Positions 12,601-23,168 of a stretch of 64,000 nt of DNA are shown piece after piece. The notes below the pieces were generated by a model. That model had not been told where the DNA came from, made no database searches, and was given only the letters and a program-made list of their open reading frames with translations. The number at the start of each line of letters is the position of its first letter. The first letter of the stretch is position 1. The DNA comes from Byssochlamys sp. IMV 00236 (lineage: Eukaryota > Ascomycota > Eurotiomycetes > Eurotiales > Thermoascaceae). Location of the stretch: positions 248,001 to 312,000 of the forward strand of contig MSJH02000840.1 in NCBI GenBank assembly GCA_001931875.2, in the 5' to 3' direction. The translations under genes were made by a program, and so were the position numbers.

Positions 12601-13690
12601 TGTTCTTCCCCCAATAAGGCTTCTCTGACGAAGATCAGATTCTAGACAAGTTACGCCTGTATCAACTATCAACGATCAAACTATCAACCGTCTCGAAACC
12701 CAGACCACCGTGCAGGATAGATATAGCAGTGGGACGGCGGGACTTTCGACTGTTTCTTTCTGCCCGGCGAATTCACGCTGGACGGTGCAGACAGTTCGCA
12801 ACAGAGCTCCAACTCCGGCTTCGAAGGATAGCCTACTGATTAGCCTCTTTACTATCCGCTATTATTATTACACCACTGGGTCCTGGCAAAGTTAAGAGTA
12901 CACGGACCGCCCGGCCGGCCCATGGCTACTGCATTCTGCATAGATAGTCGCCATCTCCTCTCTTTGACAGCAGCCTTGACTATCTACGGAGTACGTTGCC
13001 TTGCCCCCTTTCCCATAGCACACAACCACCCCCCGGCAGCGTTGGTCTCGACTTGTTTCCGACGCCTTGGGTCGCCCATGCTCTAGTCGCCCGTCACAAA
13101 CAGGGGGCTTAAACAGAGTGTCGGGCTTGCCCAGGTCCCCGGAGAAAAGAGAGAGGGTTGGCAACTCTAAACCAGTAGTTCGCCCGCTTATACAAGAAGA
13201 ACAAGACCGGGCGAACGACCTGCAGCTGTCATCGTCAAACGCAAATGCGTAAAACTTCCCGAAAAAATACCAAAGATTTAGGCAGGTGGGCCAGACACTG
13301 CGCTTCCCACTTCGGCAAAACCTTCGAAGCTCGAACAAGGCCATCGATCATCGCCGCCACTCACACGACTCCATAAGAAGGGCGGGGTTACCGCCAGCTA
13401 GGGTCGGAGGCCCAGGATTGCATGAGTAGAGTAGAAGAAGAATAATAACTGCGCGCCGGTCCCGAAAGGTCTGATCGGGATCTGCCTTTAATTAATCACT
13501 CGCTTCTTCCCGTACCAAAGACAACTCAATCCACGTTGTCGGGTTCATCGTTGCCCTGCTGTGGCTGATCTGCTACCGTGGAAACACTGATAAATGGTTC
13601 GTTCCCGCATCAGAGTTTCATCAGCGTCCGCCATCGAACTTCTGGTCATCTCTCGGGGTTGAGGCTTGACATTCGATCTTGCTGTCGTTG
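6630..13690. other. Gene desert of about 7 kb
   Basis: No convincing gene on either strand; the longest frames (about 100-150 aa) have no domain and many begin at non-ATG codons. The region carries homopolymer A/T tracts, trinucleotide runs (TAA-type near 7990-8010, TTA-type near 8805-8820), a TTATG pentamer array, and CT-rich promoter-like stretches near 12300-12700. Everything else in the window is gene-dense, so a 7-kb gap is unusual. It could be an extended promoter and 5' UTR of the downstream LaeA-like methyltransferase, a non-coding transcript, or decayed mobile DNA. Confidence 0.55.
8826..8848 (+). repeat. TTATG pentanucleotide repeat
   Basis: Four to five tandem copies of ttatg, directly after a run of TTA triplets. 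It is a simple sequence repeat in the gene desert with no visible function. Confidence 0.85.
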
Positions 13691-13899
13691 ATGGAGAGGT
13701 CAGATCTATCCAACTACAATCATCAGGATGACAGGGACGCCGGATGTAAGTGTCTTTCGTTTACTTGTCTACCACCCTAAAACCACCCCCTTTTTCCCCT
13801 GCATCCTAGATACTATCTATATGTATATTTCTGCATGTATCGTCTTGGGGTTTCCGTTGTGAGGCTATTTATGCTCATTGATTAGCGAAAGGATTCTAG
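13691..13899 (+). promoter_or_regulatory. Upstream ORF overlapping the LaeA-like start codon
   Basis: An ATG at 13691 lies 37 nt before the main ATG (13728) in another frame. On the spliced transcript it reads MERSDLSNYNHQDDRDAG, crosses the first intron and ends at TAG 13897-13899 in exon 2 after 22 codons, so it overlaps the true start. Its context is weak (T at -3), while the main ATG has A at -3. This pattern fits leaky scanning with translational damping of the main ORF. It is a prediction from sequence only and assumes transcription begins upstream of 13691. Confidence 0.5.
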
Positions 13900-15107
13900 T
13901 GATGACTGGTGAGTGACTCTTTCTGCATCTGTCAGCAACCTGGCTGTTGGTCTCAAATCGGAAGCACGCCCGTGATATTGTATAGAAATACTAATACCCT
14001 ATCCGCAGTGACACGCAGTCCTTGACCAACAGTATCACGGACTATCCGGTCGAGAATGGGAGGCGATACCATAAATATCATGAGGGTGGTAAGATACTCT
14101 CACTGTCCCACTGATCCTTCCCCTGTTCCTAACAGTTGAGCAAAGCCTACATCTATCCAAACGATGAGCAGGAGCTCGACAGGATGGACATGCAGCATCA
14201 CCTCCTGAAGACAATCCATGGTGGACGAATCTTCTTTGCCCCTATCGACGATCCAGCAAGAATCCTGGATATCGGAACTGGTTCTGGCATCTGGCCAATT
14301 GAGATGGGTACGTATAACCTCTCGTTATGAATGCATCCCGGCCTACGTGAGCTAATCATTCTTCATGCTTCAGCTTCCATTTTCCCTGGAGCACATATCA
14401 CAGGCACGGATCTCTCACCAGTTCAACCGACGGAAGTCCCGGAAAACGTCCATTTCCTCGTCGACGACGCTACGGAAAGAGACTGGCTATGGAACCCTAA
14501 TCATTTCGATTTGATCCATACAGCCATGATGACCGGATCGCTCCCGTCGTTTAAAGATATCATGCGGAAAGCCCTCATCCATCTTAAACCAGGAGGCTAT
14601 CTCGAATGCCACGAGGTTGACCCCAAGCCTCTGTGTGACGATGGTACGATGCCTCCTGAGAATCCCGAAGGCCACAGTGAGTACGCCTTCCATGACTGGT
14701 TCGACTACAACGTGCGCTCGAGTCGCCTTTCCGATCCACCACGACAGTTCCGGATAGCCCACCGTCTTGCTCAGTGGATGAGAGAGACGGGGTTCGTTGA
14801 CGTCCAGGAACGGATCGTCAAGATCCCCTTGAACCCATGGCCGGAGGATCCGGAACAGAGAAAGATTGGCACATGGTGGGAAGCCAACTGGCTCGATGCA
14901 CTCTCTGCATGGTCTTACAAACCGTTCCTGGCTCTGGGGTGGTCGAAACCTGAGATCGAAGTCTTCCTCGTCGATGTCAGGAGGAGCATCCAAAATACCA
15001 ATGTGCATGCCTACAACAACTTTTATGTGATTACAGGAAGGAAGCCCTTCCCGGGGGAGCAGCAACCAGAACAACAGCAGCAGCAGCAGCAGCAGCGACG
15101 CTCATGA
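13728..15107 (+). CDS. LaeA-like SAM-dependent methyltransferase
   Basis: Class I methyltransferase of the LaeA-like (Llm) group, whose members influence fungal secondary metabolism and development. Five exons, 13728-13745, 13886-13908, 14009-14088, 14146-14307 and 14374-15107, give 338 aa. Exon 4 is fixed by the motif it restores, EGAYIYPNDEQELDRMD. The N-terminal leader is short, Ser/Asp-rich and probably disordered, and is followed by the family signature ENGRRYHKYHEG (30-40). SAM motif I is LDIGTGSGIW (81-90), and the motif II/III region follows with the acidic TGTDLSPVQP. The C-terminus ends in a polyglutamine run encoded by CAG repeats. The short leader and divergent motif I suggest a paralogue, not LaeA itself. 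The methyl acceptor of this group is generally unknown. The gene sits alone, with a 7-kb empty region upstream. Confidence 0.9.
15075..15096 (+). repeat. CAG repeat coding for polyglutamine
   Basis: About seven tandem CAG codons at the 3' end of the methyltransferase gene encode a Gln run just before the final RRS. A separate AAG repeat follows outside the gene, near 15137-15151. Both are candidates for length polymorphism. Confidence 0.85.
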
Positions 15108-16595
15108 TATTCGAGTTGGTTACTCGCCAAAAAAAAAGAAGAAGAAGAAGAAAATTTGTTTTGAGTCAGCATGAGATACCACGGGGGAAGAAAAGGGGCA
15201 TAAAGGCGTGGCTGGTTTGATTTGGTTTTATTTCTTTTCTTTCGTCTATACGACAATCCACGCTCTTCTTTTCTAAAACAACATCGATCCAGAAATAACT
15301 TCCTAGAGTCAGTGAAGATCAGGGCAAACAACGGGTCGCGACCGGACGAGTAGCGTCATTTGTTGCCCCAACCCATCGATCTCCTACTTAGCCTGCCTCA
15401 GGATACTTCGCACACCATCAACCTCATCATCGTCGTTCAACCCCGTTGACCATTTCTACACAACACAAGCATGGCGTTTCGTGTGGTCCTGTTAGTACTA
15501 TTTCTTTCTTCCGAGATATCCTCCATCATTTTACTACTTTTCTATTTTTCTTTTTCCTTCTTATCATTACGCATGTCATGACACGAAGCGTTCCGATTCT
15601 CTTTATTTTTTCTTTTCTTTTCGAGGTAGGTCTCGCAGTATATTCCCCGGTTTCCCCTTATTCCATAGGAGCAGAGCATGTGGTTATGGGTCAGTCATGA
15701 GTACGGTTTTTTTTCCCCCCCAAGATAACCTTTTAGAAGATAATTGAAAGGAAAAAATAAATAAGTCGCAGAATGTCTACGAGACTAGATTCTTACTGTT
15801 TTTTTTTTCCTTTTCTTCCAATCCCTAGCTTCTTTCGGGTAGTAGATAGATACATGAAGCCCCCCAAGTCATCATTGCATAGTATAGTTATGCTACTTAC
15901 CCCTATTCATACGACCCCACTCATCCCACCTATGTAACTACTGTACCTAACAAAATCTCGTTTGAAAACTATCTACTCTAAATTACCATCAGCTTACTTA
16001 GTTACTCTAAGAGACGGACTGAATGATCCCGATGCGATCCCTTCGATAGGACATACCATACTCCTCCAGTAGGGAATAAAATCTCCTTATATCCTCTCAA
16101 ATCAAGAGTCAGTAGTCGTCAGTTCTTTTTTAGAGTACCTACAGTAGCAGCTTATCATATGCTAAGGTTGTTTGTAGGCACGCAAAAAATCAAATCATAC
16201 TACCTACAGCATCCTATTGAACAATCTGGCTATCAGCTACGTCCTGCTTAGAGCTGACTGAGTTTAGTGGTGTTTGGACGCATGGTCACTTCCTAGTTGG
16301 ACAGAGAAGTCATGATTTTGGTGATGTCGTAGGTTGGTGATGTACAGAAAAGCAGATAATGTCTGATTAGGAGAGTTCATCAAAGGGGTTATCTATTCTC
16401 TTATCCAGTGTTGTATAATATCTATCTTTATGGATATGAAATGGACGGTCATCAATCGTGATATTCGTATGTGTCCAAGAACCAGCCAGTGCGAGGCAAT
16501 CCAATGAACTAACTATTATAGACAAAGATTGGGGGGTATTTGGTAATAGTATATATGTACAGTACATATGGAAGAAGGACAATAGTCATTCATGA
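15108..16595. other. Intergenic, AT-rich
   Basis: Between the converging methyltransferase and REV1 genes. It has many T and A homopolymers. One hydrophobic frame of 36 codons starts at an ATG at 15471 after a promoter-like pyrimidine stretch (MAFRVVLLVLFLSS and onward), but I cannot support it as a gene. Nothing else is visible. Confidence 0.45.
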
Positions 16596-19500
16596 TTACG
16601 ATGAAAACTCAACGGGCGGAAGTCCTCTTTCCTGTACAGCAGCTTGTACGCTCTCCTGGACCATTTCGAGAGCAGTAGTCCATGCTTGGTAAGATTGAGC
16701 ATTTGTATCTTTATTCTCTGGGGTATCGCTCGTTGTTGACTCCTGGTTGTTCTGATGGCCGTCGGATATTAACCAGCAAAGCCATTCAGTCACTGAGACT
16801 GCTTTGTCGATGTCTTTCTCTTCCAAGACCACACGTCGGAGGTATCTTGATAGAGCTTCGACATCTTCGGCGAATGGGCCATCTGTACTGAAAGAAGAGT
16901 ACCAGGCACTGAGGGCTTCCCGGAGTTCTGGGAGAGTGGATAGCTTCTTTGATGTAAAAGTAGGCCTCTCTGGACGTGGAGGGAGCTGAAGACGCTTCTG
17001 TCCAACCGTGGCTGGGGCTGCGGGCTTCGGCTGTACTGGCCTTCTTGTGGCTGGGACGTTCAGTGCAGAACGTTGCTGCATACGAATTCGCTTTTGCTCT
17101 TCCAGGACTTCATGGCGGATATCCTCTGGTAGTGCCGCAAGAAAGTCCTCGGATATATCGAGAGGTTCATCAACTTGTGGAGATGCCTGTCGGACGGATA
17201 TGCTATCTGCTGGACCGGCAGCGGAACTCGACGGTCTGATTCGGATAAAGTTGGACTGAGTTAGTGTAGCGTTCCCTGAAACTTTGAGGCCTTTAGATGG
17301 GGGCCGGCCTCGCCGTTTCTTTGTTGGAGTTGTGACCTTCAATCCAGAGCTACCAGAGGACTGCGGTCGTGATGAAGGCGCAATAGGGACTGACCCCGTC
17401 CTCGCGGATGGTCGGCCATAATAAGCAAGGATTTCAGAACGTACGTCTTCAGGAAGGGCATTGAGAGTATCCGGGTCTAACTGGGATTGGGGAGGGAGTT
17501 CCACGCTTCTCGCAGCGGTCCCACGGCGAGACGATGGTGTAGGAGATTCTGAACGGGTATTTTCCGGCTGAGACTTCGACCTGGACACAAATCGTGACCG
17601 TATGTCCCCGGGAAGTTCGGCCACCACCTCAGGATCTGCCTGGCTTGGCAGGATAAACTGAGTACCGGTGAGATTGAGAGGCTTCTGTGTACTGTCATTC
17701 AGGGATGGCGCATGGGAGACAGCACTTGAAATCTCAGACAAGGCGGAACGGTCACCCTTGCGTGGACTGTCAACCTCATCTGGATCGGCCATTGGCTTTG
17801 GCTCGCTCTTGGGACGGACTGGAGACATCTTGAAGTTCAGCTGTTGTTGACTGCTTTGCAAGCTCTTCACAGGCTCCAGCTTGGTCATCTGAACCCCCAA
17901 ACCTCGCAAATCTCCAGGGGAAAAGTTGAAGCCTCTGAGGATCGAAACGGCTTCCTTCGCAATTACGTCCTTGGCGTTAGTAGCAACCCCAAGGATGATG
18001 CTTTTGTTGAACACATCACATTTCCCATGGCCAAGGTGCTTCACGGGTTCCAAAGGAGCATCTGCGGACCTCCGCATGATCCTCATCGTCAGCTGTCTCC
18101 CTTTGACAAGATTCTCCACGAGGCGACGGTGGAGTTCGCCGCAAAGATTGTGTACAAACTCCTCGGCCTGAGCTTGAGTGACGAATCTGATTCCCCAGTT
18201 TATCTCAGCAGACACCGATTTCCTCATGACCTCTGTCCCGACTTCAGTACGATCGATTCCGCGCGCATACTCCCATAGTTTGATCCCAGTTTTGGGACCG
18301 AGGGCCGAGACCAGTTTCTCTCTGGAGAGCTCCCTGATGTCTTTGACGTACGTCACTCCAAGCTCCTCCAGCTTCCCACCTATACTATACGCAACACCAG
18401 GGAGATCTTGTACTGTCAAGTTCCCGATAAAATCCAGGACAGCGTCGGGTTTGAGGTGGAACTGGCCTGCAGGCTTCGCCTTCCTCAAAGCAACCTTGGC
18501 CTGGAGGATATTACCTCCGATACCGACAGAGACCGCACATCCAGTCTTCTCTTTTACGGCAGCTCGCAGCTGAGCAGCAACCGCATCTGCTCTGGCTTGC
18601 TCCCTATAGATGGACCCCTCGGAAATGCCTCTACCGTCCGAACCCCCGGCTTCAAGACACTGCATTGTAATGTCCACCAGAGCTTCATCGATACTAACAC
18701 TCTGGACAACACCTTCGATAGCTAGGATTGAACTGTAGAACTTGCGACTGGCTTCTTCGTAGGCAGGAAAGTCATACGGTACCACGTGCAGATCAGGACA
18801 CATCTGCAGCGCACCTTTCATCCACATGCCGTTCTTGATCCCGTATGCACGAGCCGGATAGTTGCAGCTCGCGATCTCAGAACCATTTCCGGTTCCATGG
18901 GCCACAGCGACAGGCTTGTCAGTAAGCTCTGGGCGCTTCTGGATCGAGACAGCAGCAAAGAAACTGTCAAAATCCACATGCAAGATATATCTACGTGCTC
19001 CAGGAAGTCTCTTTTTCTTAGCAGCTTGTGACTGTAACTTCTCATGAGTAGCCGCCTGAAGCTGTGCTTTCAGCTCGGCTTTCCACGTTGAAAGATGATG
19101 CAAGCGCGACTCCCGGTAGAACTGTTGGACAAACTCGGGATTCATTACACTTGAATTTCTCATGCGAGGATCGGACAGCAGCTGCGCATTGTATTCTTCG
19201 GGCGTTATTCCGGGTCTTGCAGCTATGGGTTCGCGGATGAGGGGCATCTCCATCGGGGCAGGTGTATCTTCTGGCGGGGGCTCAACAACAGGAGCAGATT
19301 GCTCTAAAGGATCCCTCAACACTGACTCCTCTTCATCTACTGGCCCCGTCGCTTGTTTCGGAGTGGTTGGAGGATCTCGATTGTCCGTCAACGACTCCAT
19401 GCTAGGAAACTCCCCATAATCAGATTCCTTTCCAGTGCTCGAAGCTGGAGGAACTGGTGTGGCATCACCACGTGTGGCAGGAGAAGAGATCGGGCTTCTC

Positions 19501-20150
19501 ACGTCCTCACTAACTCTGTCCTGGCCTTTGAGCTGAGATGTGTACCAGCTAGCATCGGACTGGTCCTTGTAGCCTTGTTTCTGGATATTTGCCTGGCTCG
19601 ATAGGCGACCAGAGTCAAATTTCAGGACCTTCTGCGACTGGCCTTCATCCACGACGCGATAGCCATCCCATGGCAACAGCCGCCCAGCTTTGATACTGTC
19701 GACCACCCAGGCTGGCTTCACTATGCGGTATCTGCGAAATTCCTCCCGCTTTTTTGGCGTTAGGGAGCTGGCGATAATATGAGTCGCGACCGTCTTCCCA
19801 TCCAGATATTGCAGAAAACCTCCGCCGTGGCTCACAATCAAGTTATGGATGTCGTTTAATGAGGGCTGCGTGTAGCCATTGACATAGGCTACGACCCCGC
19901 GAAAGATCGGCGGCTTGCCGGAAGATGAAGCTCGAATTTCTGCGTCTAGATTCTGCAGTTTGATCTTCTTCCTCCGCATATAGTCTCCAAACCCCCCGAA
20001 TCGAGAGGCTTCATATTCCTCGCCCTCCTCATTATCGAACGTATCTATCGCGCGGTTAGCGCCGACGTCATCCGCGGGGAAAATAATGTACTCACGGCCT
20101 TCGATCCTTTTGCGCACGGCGCTTGAATTTGCTTCATGTAGTGAGCCCAT
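16596..20150 (-). CDS. rev1: DNA repair protein REV1 (Y-family polymerase)
   Basis: Deoxycytidyl transferase and scaffold for translesion synthesis in the nucleus. A single exon of 1184 aa; the first ATG in frame is at 20150 (the frame runs upstream only through non-ATG codons). Domains in order: a BRCT domain at about 78-168 (VVAYVNGYTQPS to GRLLPWDGYRVV); the Y-family catalytic core from about 385, with metal-binding Asp393 and Asp395 in HVDFDSFFAA and SIDEA at 486-490 with Asp488/Glu489; three ubiquitin-binding (UBM)-like motifs containing LPGDIRS, LPEDVRSEI and LPEDIRHEV; and a C-terminal helical domain (EDVEALSRYLRRVV to VTEWLCWLI) that in known REV1 binds other translesion polymerases. 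It is divergent from the FKBP gene across 639 bp. Confidence 0.96.
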   Translation of the reverse strand: MGSLHEANSSAVRKRIEGREYIIFPADDVGANRAIDTFDNEEGEEYEASRFGGFGDYMRRKKIKLQNLDAEIRASSSGKPPIFRGVVAYVNGYTQPSLNDIHNLIVSHGGGFLQYLDGKTVATHIIASSLTPKKREEFRRYRIVKPAWVVDSIKAGRLLPWDGYRVVDEGQSQKVLKFDSGRLSSQANIQKQGYKDQSDASWYTSQLKGQDRVSEDVRSPISSPATRGDATPVPPASSTGKESDYGEFPSMESLTDNRDPPTTPKQATGPVDEEESVLRDPLEQSAPVVEPPPEDTPAPMEMPLIREPIAARPGITPEEYNAQLLSDPRMRNSSVMNPEFVQQFYRESRLHHLSTWKAELKAQLQAATHEKLQSQAAKKKRLPGARRYILHVDFDSFFAAVSIQKRPELTDKPVAVAHGTGNGSEIASCNYPARAYGIKNGMWMKGALQMCPDLHVVPYDFPAYEEASRKFYSSILAIEGVVQSVSIDEALVDITMQCLEAGGSDGRGISEGSIYREQARADAVAAQLRAAVKEKTGCAVSVGIGGNILQAKVALRKAKPAGQFHLKPDAVLDFIGNLTVQDLPGVAYSIGGKLEELGVTYVKDIRELSREKLVSALGPKTGIKLWEYARGIDRTEVGTEVMRKSVSAEINWGIRFVTQAQAEEFVHNLCGELHRRLVENLVKGRQLTMRIMRRSADAPLEPVKHLGHGKCDVFNKSIILGVATNAKDVIAKEAVSILRGFNFSPGDLRGLGVQMTKLEPVKSLQSSQQQLNFKMSPVRPKSEPKPMADPDEVDSPRKGDRSALSEISSAVSHAPSLNDSTQKPLNLTGTQFILPSQADPEVVAELPGDIRSRFVSRSKSQPENTRSESPTPSSRRGTAARSVELPPQSQLDPDTLNALPEDVRSEILAYYGRPSARTGSVPIAPSSRPQSSGSSGLKVTTPTKKRRGRPPSKGLKVSGNATLTQSNFIRIRPSSSAAGPADSISVRQASPQVDEPLDISEDFLAALPEDIRHEVLEEQKRIRMQQRSALNVPATRRPVQPKPAAPATVGQKRLQLPPRPERPTFTSKKLSTLPELREALSAWYSSFSTDGPFAEDVEALSRYLRRVVLEEKDIDKAVSVTEWLCWLISDGHQNNQESTTSDTPENKDTNAQSYQAWTTALEMVQESVQAAVQERGLPPVEFSS

Positions 20151-20789
20151 AGTGGGCACACTGCGACAGCATCTCCAGCGTCTCTCCGTCAGCAAGAGAT
20201 CCTGTTGAGCCTGTACAACACGTTTTCTACACAGTAACACGTCTGGGTGGCGGTCGACGCGAGGAAACAGGTCACGGGAGAGGCGGATTGCTGAGCGGTG
20301 GGCAGCGGCAGAAAGTGGAGGCGATTCAGTTAGAGTAGAATTGGACCCAAAGAAGAAGAAGAAAATATCTTCGAATCAACTAATAATATTGGAGGAACTA
20401 AAGAAATGAAGTTAGACTGAAGTTAACTCTAGACTACTAGATATGGTACGGAGTATCTATGATTCTATGGTAATAGATCGAGACGTTGCCGGGGCTGCGG
20501 TCACCGCCCTGGTTGGCTATCGATAGTCACCGCCTAGAGAAAGAAAAAAAAAAAGTCGACCAGCTCCAGAGAAGCTTTCTCTCTCCACCCGCTCCGCCTT
20601 GCTTGTTGATAAATTTTTCCCTCCCTGTCTTCTCTCGTTTTCTCTTCCAGCCAGATAAGACGCTGGTCATTGCCGTTAACTGCTGCTGCGAAAAAAAGAG
20701 AAAATATATCTTTCTTTCTTTCTTTACATTATTTCTTCCGTTAAAAGAACGCAGTCGTTTATAACGTTAAGTTCAGATACCAGCTCATA
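20151..20789. promoter_or_regulatory. Divergent promoter region, REV1 / FKBP
   Basis: 639 bp between two start codons facing away from each other. It contains AAG- and A-rich tracts and a long pyrimidine stretch (about 20560-20730) just upstream of the FKBP gene. No specific binding site can be assigned. Confidence 0.45.
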
Positions 20790-22433
20790 ATGTCTGGAAC
20801 TCAGCCTGTTGCTGTTTATGCCCTCCGGGTGCCCCCCGGTGGCATCCTGATCCCAGCTGTTCCTGAGGCCTCTGCGATGGTGAGTGCGCCCCTAGATAAT
20901 ATGTGTGGCGTGCGCTTCACATAATGCGTATCTTTTTGGCGGTTCTAGTATTCTGATAGCAATGCGATAGTTCCGCGTCAGCATGGCAGCCATCGACCCT
21001 GATGAGGCTCCCGACTTTGACGATGGTGCTGGTCCCAGCAAGCCTCGCGCTACCCTCAGACTGATTCGTGCTCCTGGCGGTGTGGATTTCGACGATGATG
21101 AGGAGGACGATGAGGACTACGAAGACGAGAGCGATGAGGACGACTCCGATGACGAGGAGGTCAACGGCGGCCCCAGCGACAAGGAGAAGGCTAAGCAGCG
21201 CAAGGAGGCCGCGGCCTTGAAGGAGATGGAGGAGGCTATGGAGGAGGACGAGTCCGAGGGAGATGAGATCGACATCAAGGCCGCCATTTCCAAGCTTCTC
21301 AAGGGCAAGGCCCCCGCTACTGACGACGACGATGACAACGAGTCCGACGAGAGCCTGGAGCTTGAGGAGATCGTGGTCTGCACTCTGGACCCTGAGAGGG
21401 TTAGTTCGATCAATACCCCGCGCTGCAATATTCATGATCTGTTGACTGACATAACATCAATGTAGCAATGCCAGCAAGCTCTGGACATCACCGTCTCTGA
21501 GGACGAGCGTGTCTTCTTCAAGGTCACCGGTACTCACACTGTCTTCCTGACCGGTAACTATGTCATCCCCACCGACGAGGGCCGCAGACCCTACGACGAG
21601 GATGAGGATGATGAGGACGACGAGTACGACCTCTCTCCCGACGAGGATGAACTCGACCTCGAGGATCTGATGGATGAGGATGACGAGGATGACGAGCTCG
21701 ATGGCCTGGAGAACCCTCGCATCACCGAGATCAACAGCGACGAGGAAGAGGAGGAAGCTCCTAAACTCGTTGAGGCCAAGGGAAAGAACAAGCGCGCCGC
21801 TGAGAGTCTCGATGACCTCGTGGCCAAGGACAAGGCCGCCACCAACGGCGAAACTCTGAGCAAGAAGCAGCAGAAGAAGCTGAAGAAGAACAACGGTGAG
21901 GCTGCTCCAGTTGAGGCCAAGAAGGAGACCAAGTCGGACAAGAAGGTCCAGTTCGCAAAGAACCTCGAGCAGGGACCCACTCCCTCTGGTCAGGACAAGA
22001 AGCCCGCTGAGAAGCCCGCTGACAAGCCCACTGGAACCCTCGGTGTCAAGGAGATCAATGGCGTGAAGATCGATGACAAGAAGCTCGGAAAGGGCCCTGC
22101 TGCCAAGGCTGGTAACACTGTTGCCATGAGATACATTGGCAAGCTTGAGGATGGCAAGGTCTTCGATTGTAAGTGAAACCGATGTGTAACTCACCACATG
22201 CGATACAATTCGCTAACAGTTCTGTAGCCAACAAGAAGGGAAAGCCATTCACCTTCAAGCTGGGCAAGGGCGAGGTCATCAAGGGCTGGGACATCGGTGT
22301 TGCTGGTATGGCCGCCGGTGGTGAGCGCCGCATCTCTATCCCTCCTCACTTGGCCTACGGCAAGAAGGCTCTCCCCGGTATCCCCGCCAACTCGAAGCTC
22401 ATCTTCGATGTCAAGCTCCTTGAGATCAAGTAA
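20790..22433 (+). CDS. fpr4: FKBP-type peptidyl-prolyl isomerase, nucleolar type
   Basis: Prolyl cis-trans isomerase of the Fpr3/Fpr4 group, which act on histones and ribosome assembly in the nucleus. Four exons, 20790-20879, 20971-21399, 21466-22168 and 22228-22433, give 475 aa with phase-consistent GT-AG junctions. Residues 1-140 form a nucleoplasmin-like N-terminal region opening with [13 protein letters not shown] and containing a long Asp/Glu run; a second acidic block and a Lys-rich [11 protein letters not shown] to [10 protein letters not shown] segment follow. The last ~110 residues are the FKBP domain: [51 protein letters not shown] and [10 protein letters not shown]. The catalytic domain is complete. 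Highly skewed codon use creates long leucine-rich antisense frames, which are not genes. The symbol is by analogy with yeast; FKBP4 is an equivalent name. Confidence 0.93.
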
Positions 22434-23168
22434 AATGGACATATTGATGGGTTACGTGGCCTCCAGATCCGGGGCTGCACTGCAATATCTCGCGTCCTCG
22501 TTTTCTTTGATCATTTCATTTTCTTTTTTTAGTCACATCATGCGGTGTTTTATGGGCTGTTTTTCTCTTATCTCATCCCAAGATATCCGACTTGTATTTC
22601 TTTCGCGCAGCTTTTCGTTGCATTGAGCAGGGATGAGGATATCGCTCTAGGAGTTTGCACATTTCCTATGTATCAAAAGTTCATAGTTCGAGTATTTTGT
22701 GGGTGGTTTGTCCTCTGAATGCTCGAGTATCTCGTCTCGTCTAGCTAGTGGAATAGCCGGGCTTAAAAATATAGAAAGCGTCCTTCTTCGGTTCAATCTT
22801 CCTATATCTTCCCCGACAGTGATTAAGTCAGTTTTCTAACCGTCGTATCTGGGTGCTTTATCACGACTTCCGCACATAATACATCCTGCCCCCTGGTTCC
22901 TTCCACATCTGGAAGACATGGCCAACTTGGACTTCATCTTCATTCTTCCTCCATCCGTTCCCGCGTCTCCCATCTCGTCTACAGCAGTTATCCCCCATCG
23001 TGTTATCTTTCCCTTCAGATGGCATCAGATTGCTGTCGAGCTAACTTGCAGTCATTATAAAGTCTTATACTCCGTGTCATTGTGCAGGATCCTGCCCGAC
23101 TTCCACAGTACTTTCGTCGCTTCTAGACTTTCTCTCGTGTCTTGCACCGTCACGTCATTTCCGGGGAC
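22434..23168. other. Intergenic between tandem genes
   Basis: 3' flank of the FKBP gene and promoter plus 5' UTR of the kinase gene. It has pyrimidine-rich stretches near 22915-22975. No gene is supported. Confidence 0.45.

Noticed and set aside
12892..13344. 150-codon minus-strand frame
   Set aside because: Cys- and Ser-rich low-order translation with no domain or promoter; probably chance.
13691..13745. ATG at 13691 as the start of the methyltransferase
   Set aside because: Its frame reaches a stop in exon 2 and cannot be joined to the ENGRRYHKYHEG exon; the ATG at 13728 gives a continuous frame.
15471..15581. 36-codon hydrophobic frame after a promoter-like pyrimidine stretch
   Set aside because: It is too short, and its T-rich composition alone would give a hydrophobic peptide; no supporting signal.
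21457..22197. 246-codon Leu/Val-rich frame on the minus strand
   Set aside because: It is the antisense of the acidic and Lys-rich FKBP coding exon; skewed codon use leaves the opposite strand open.
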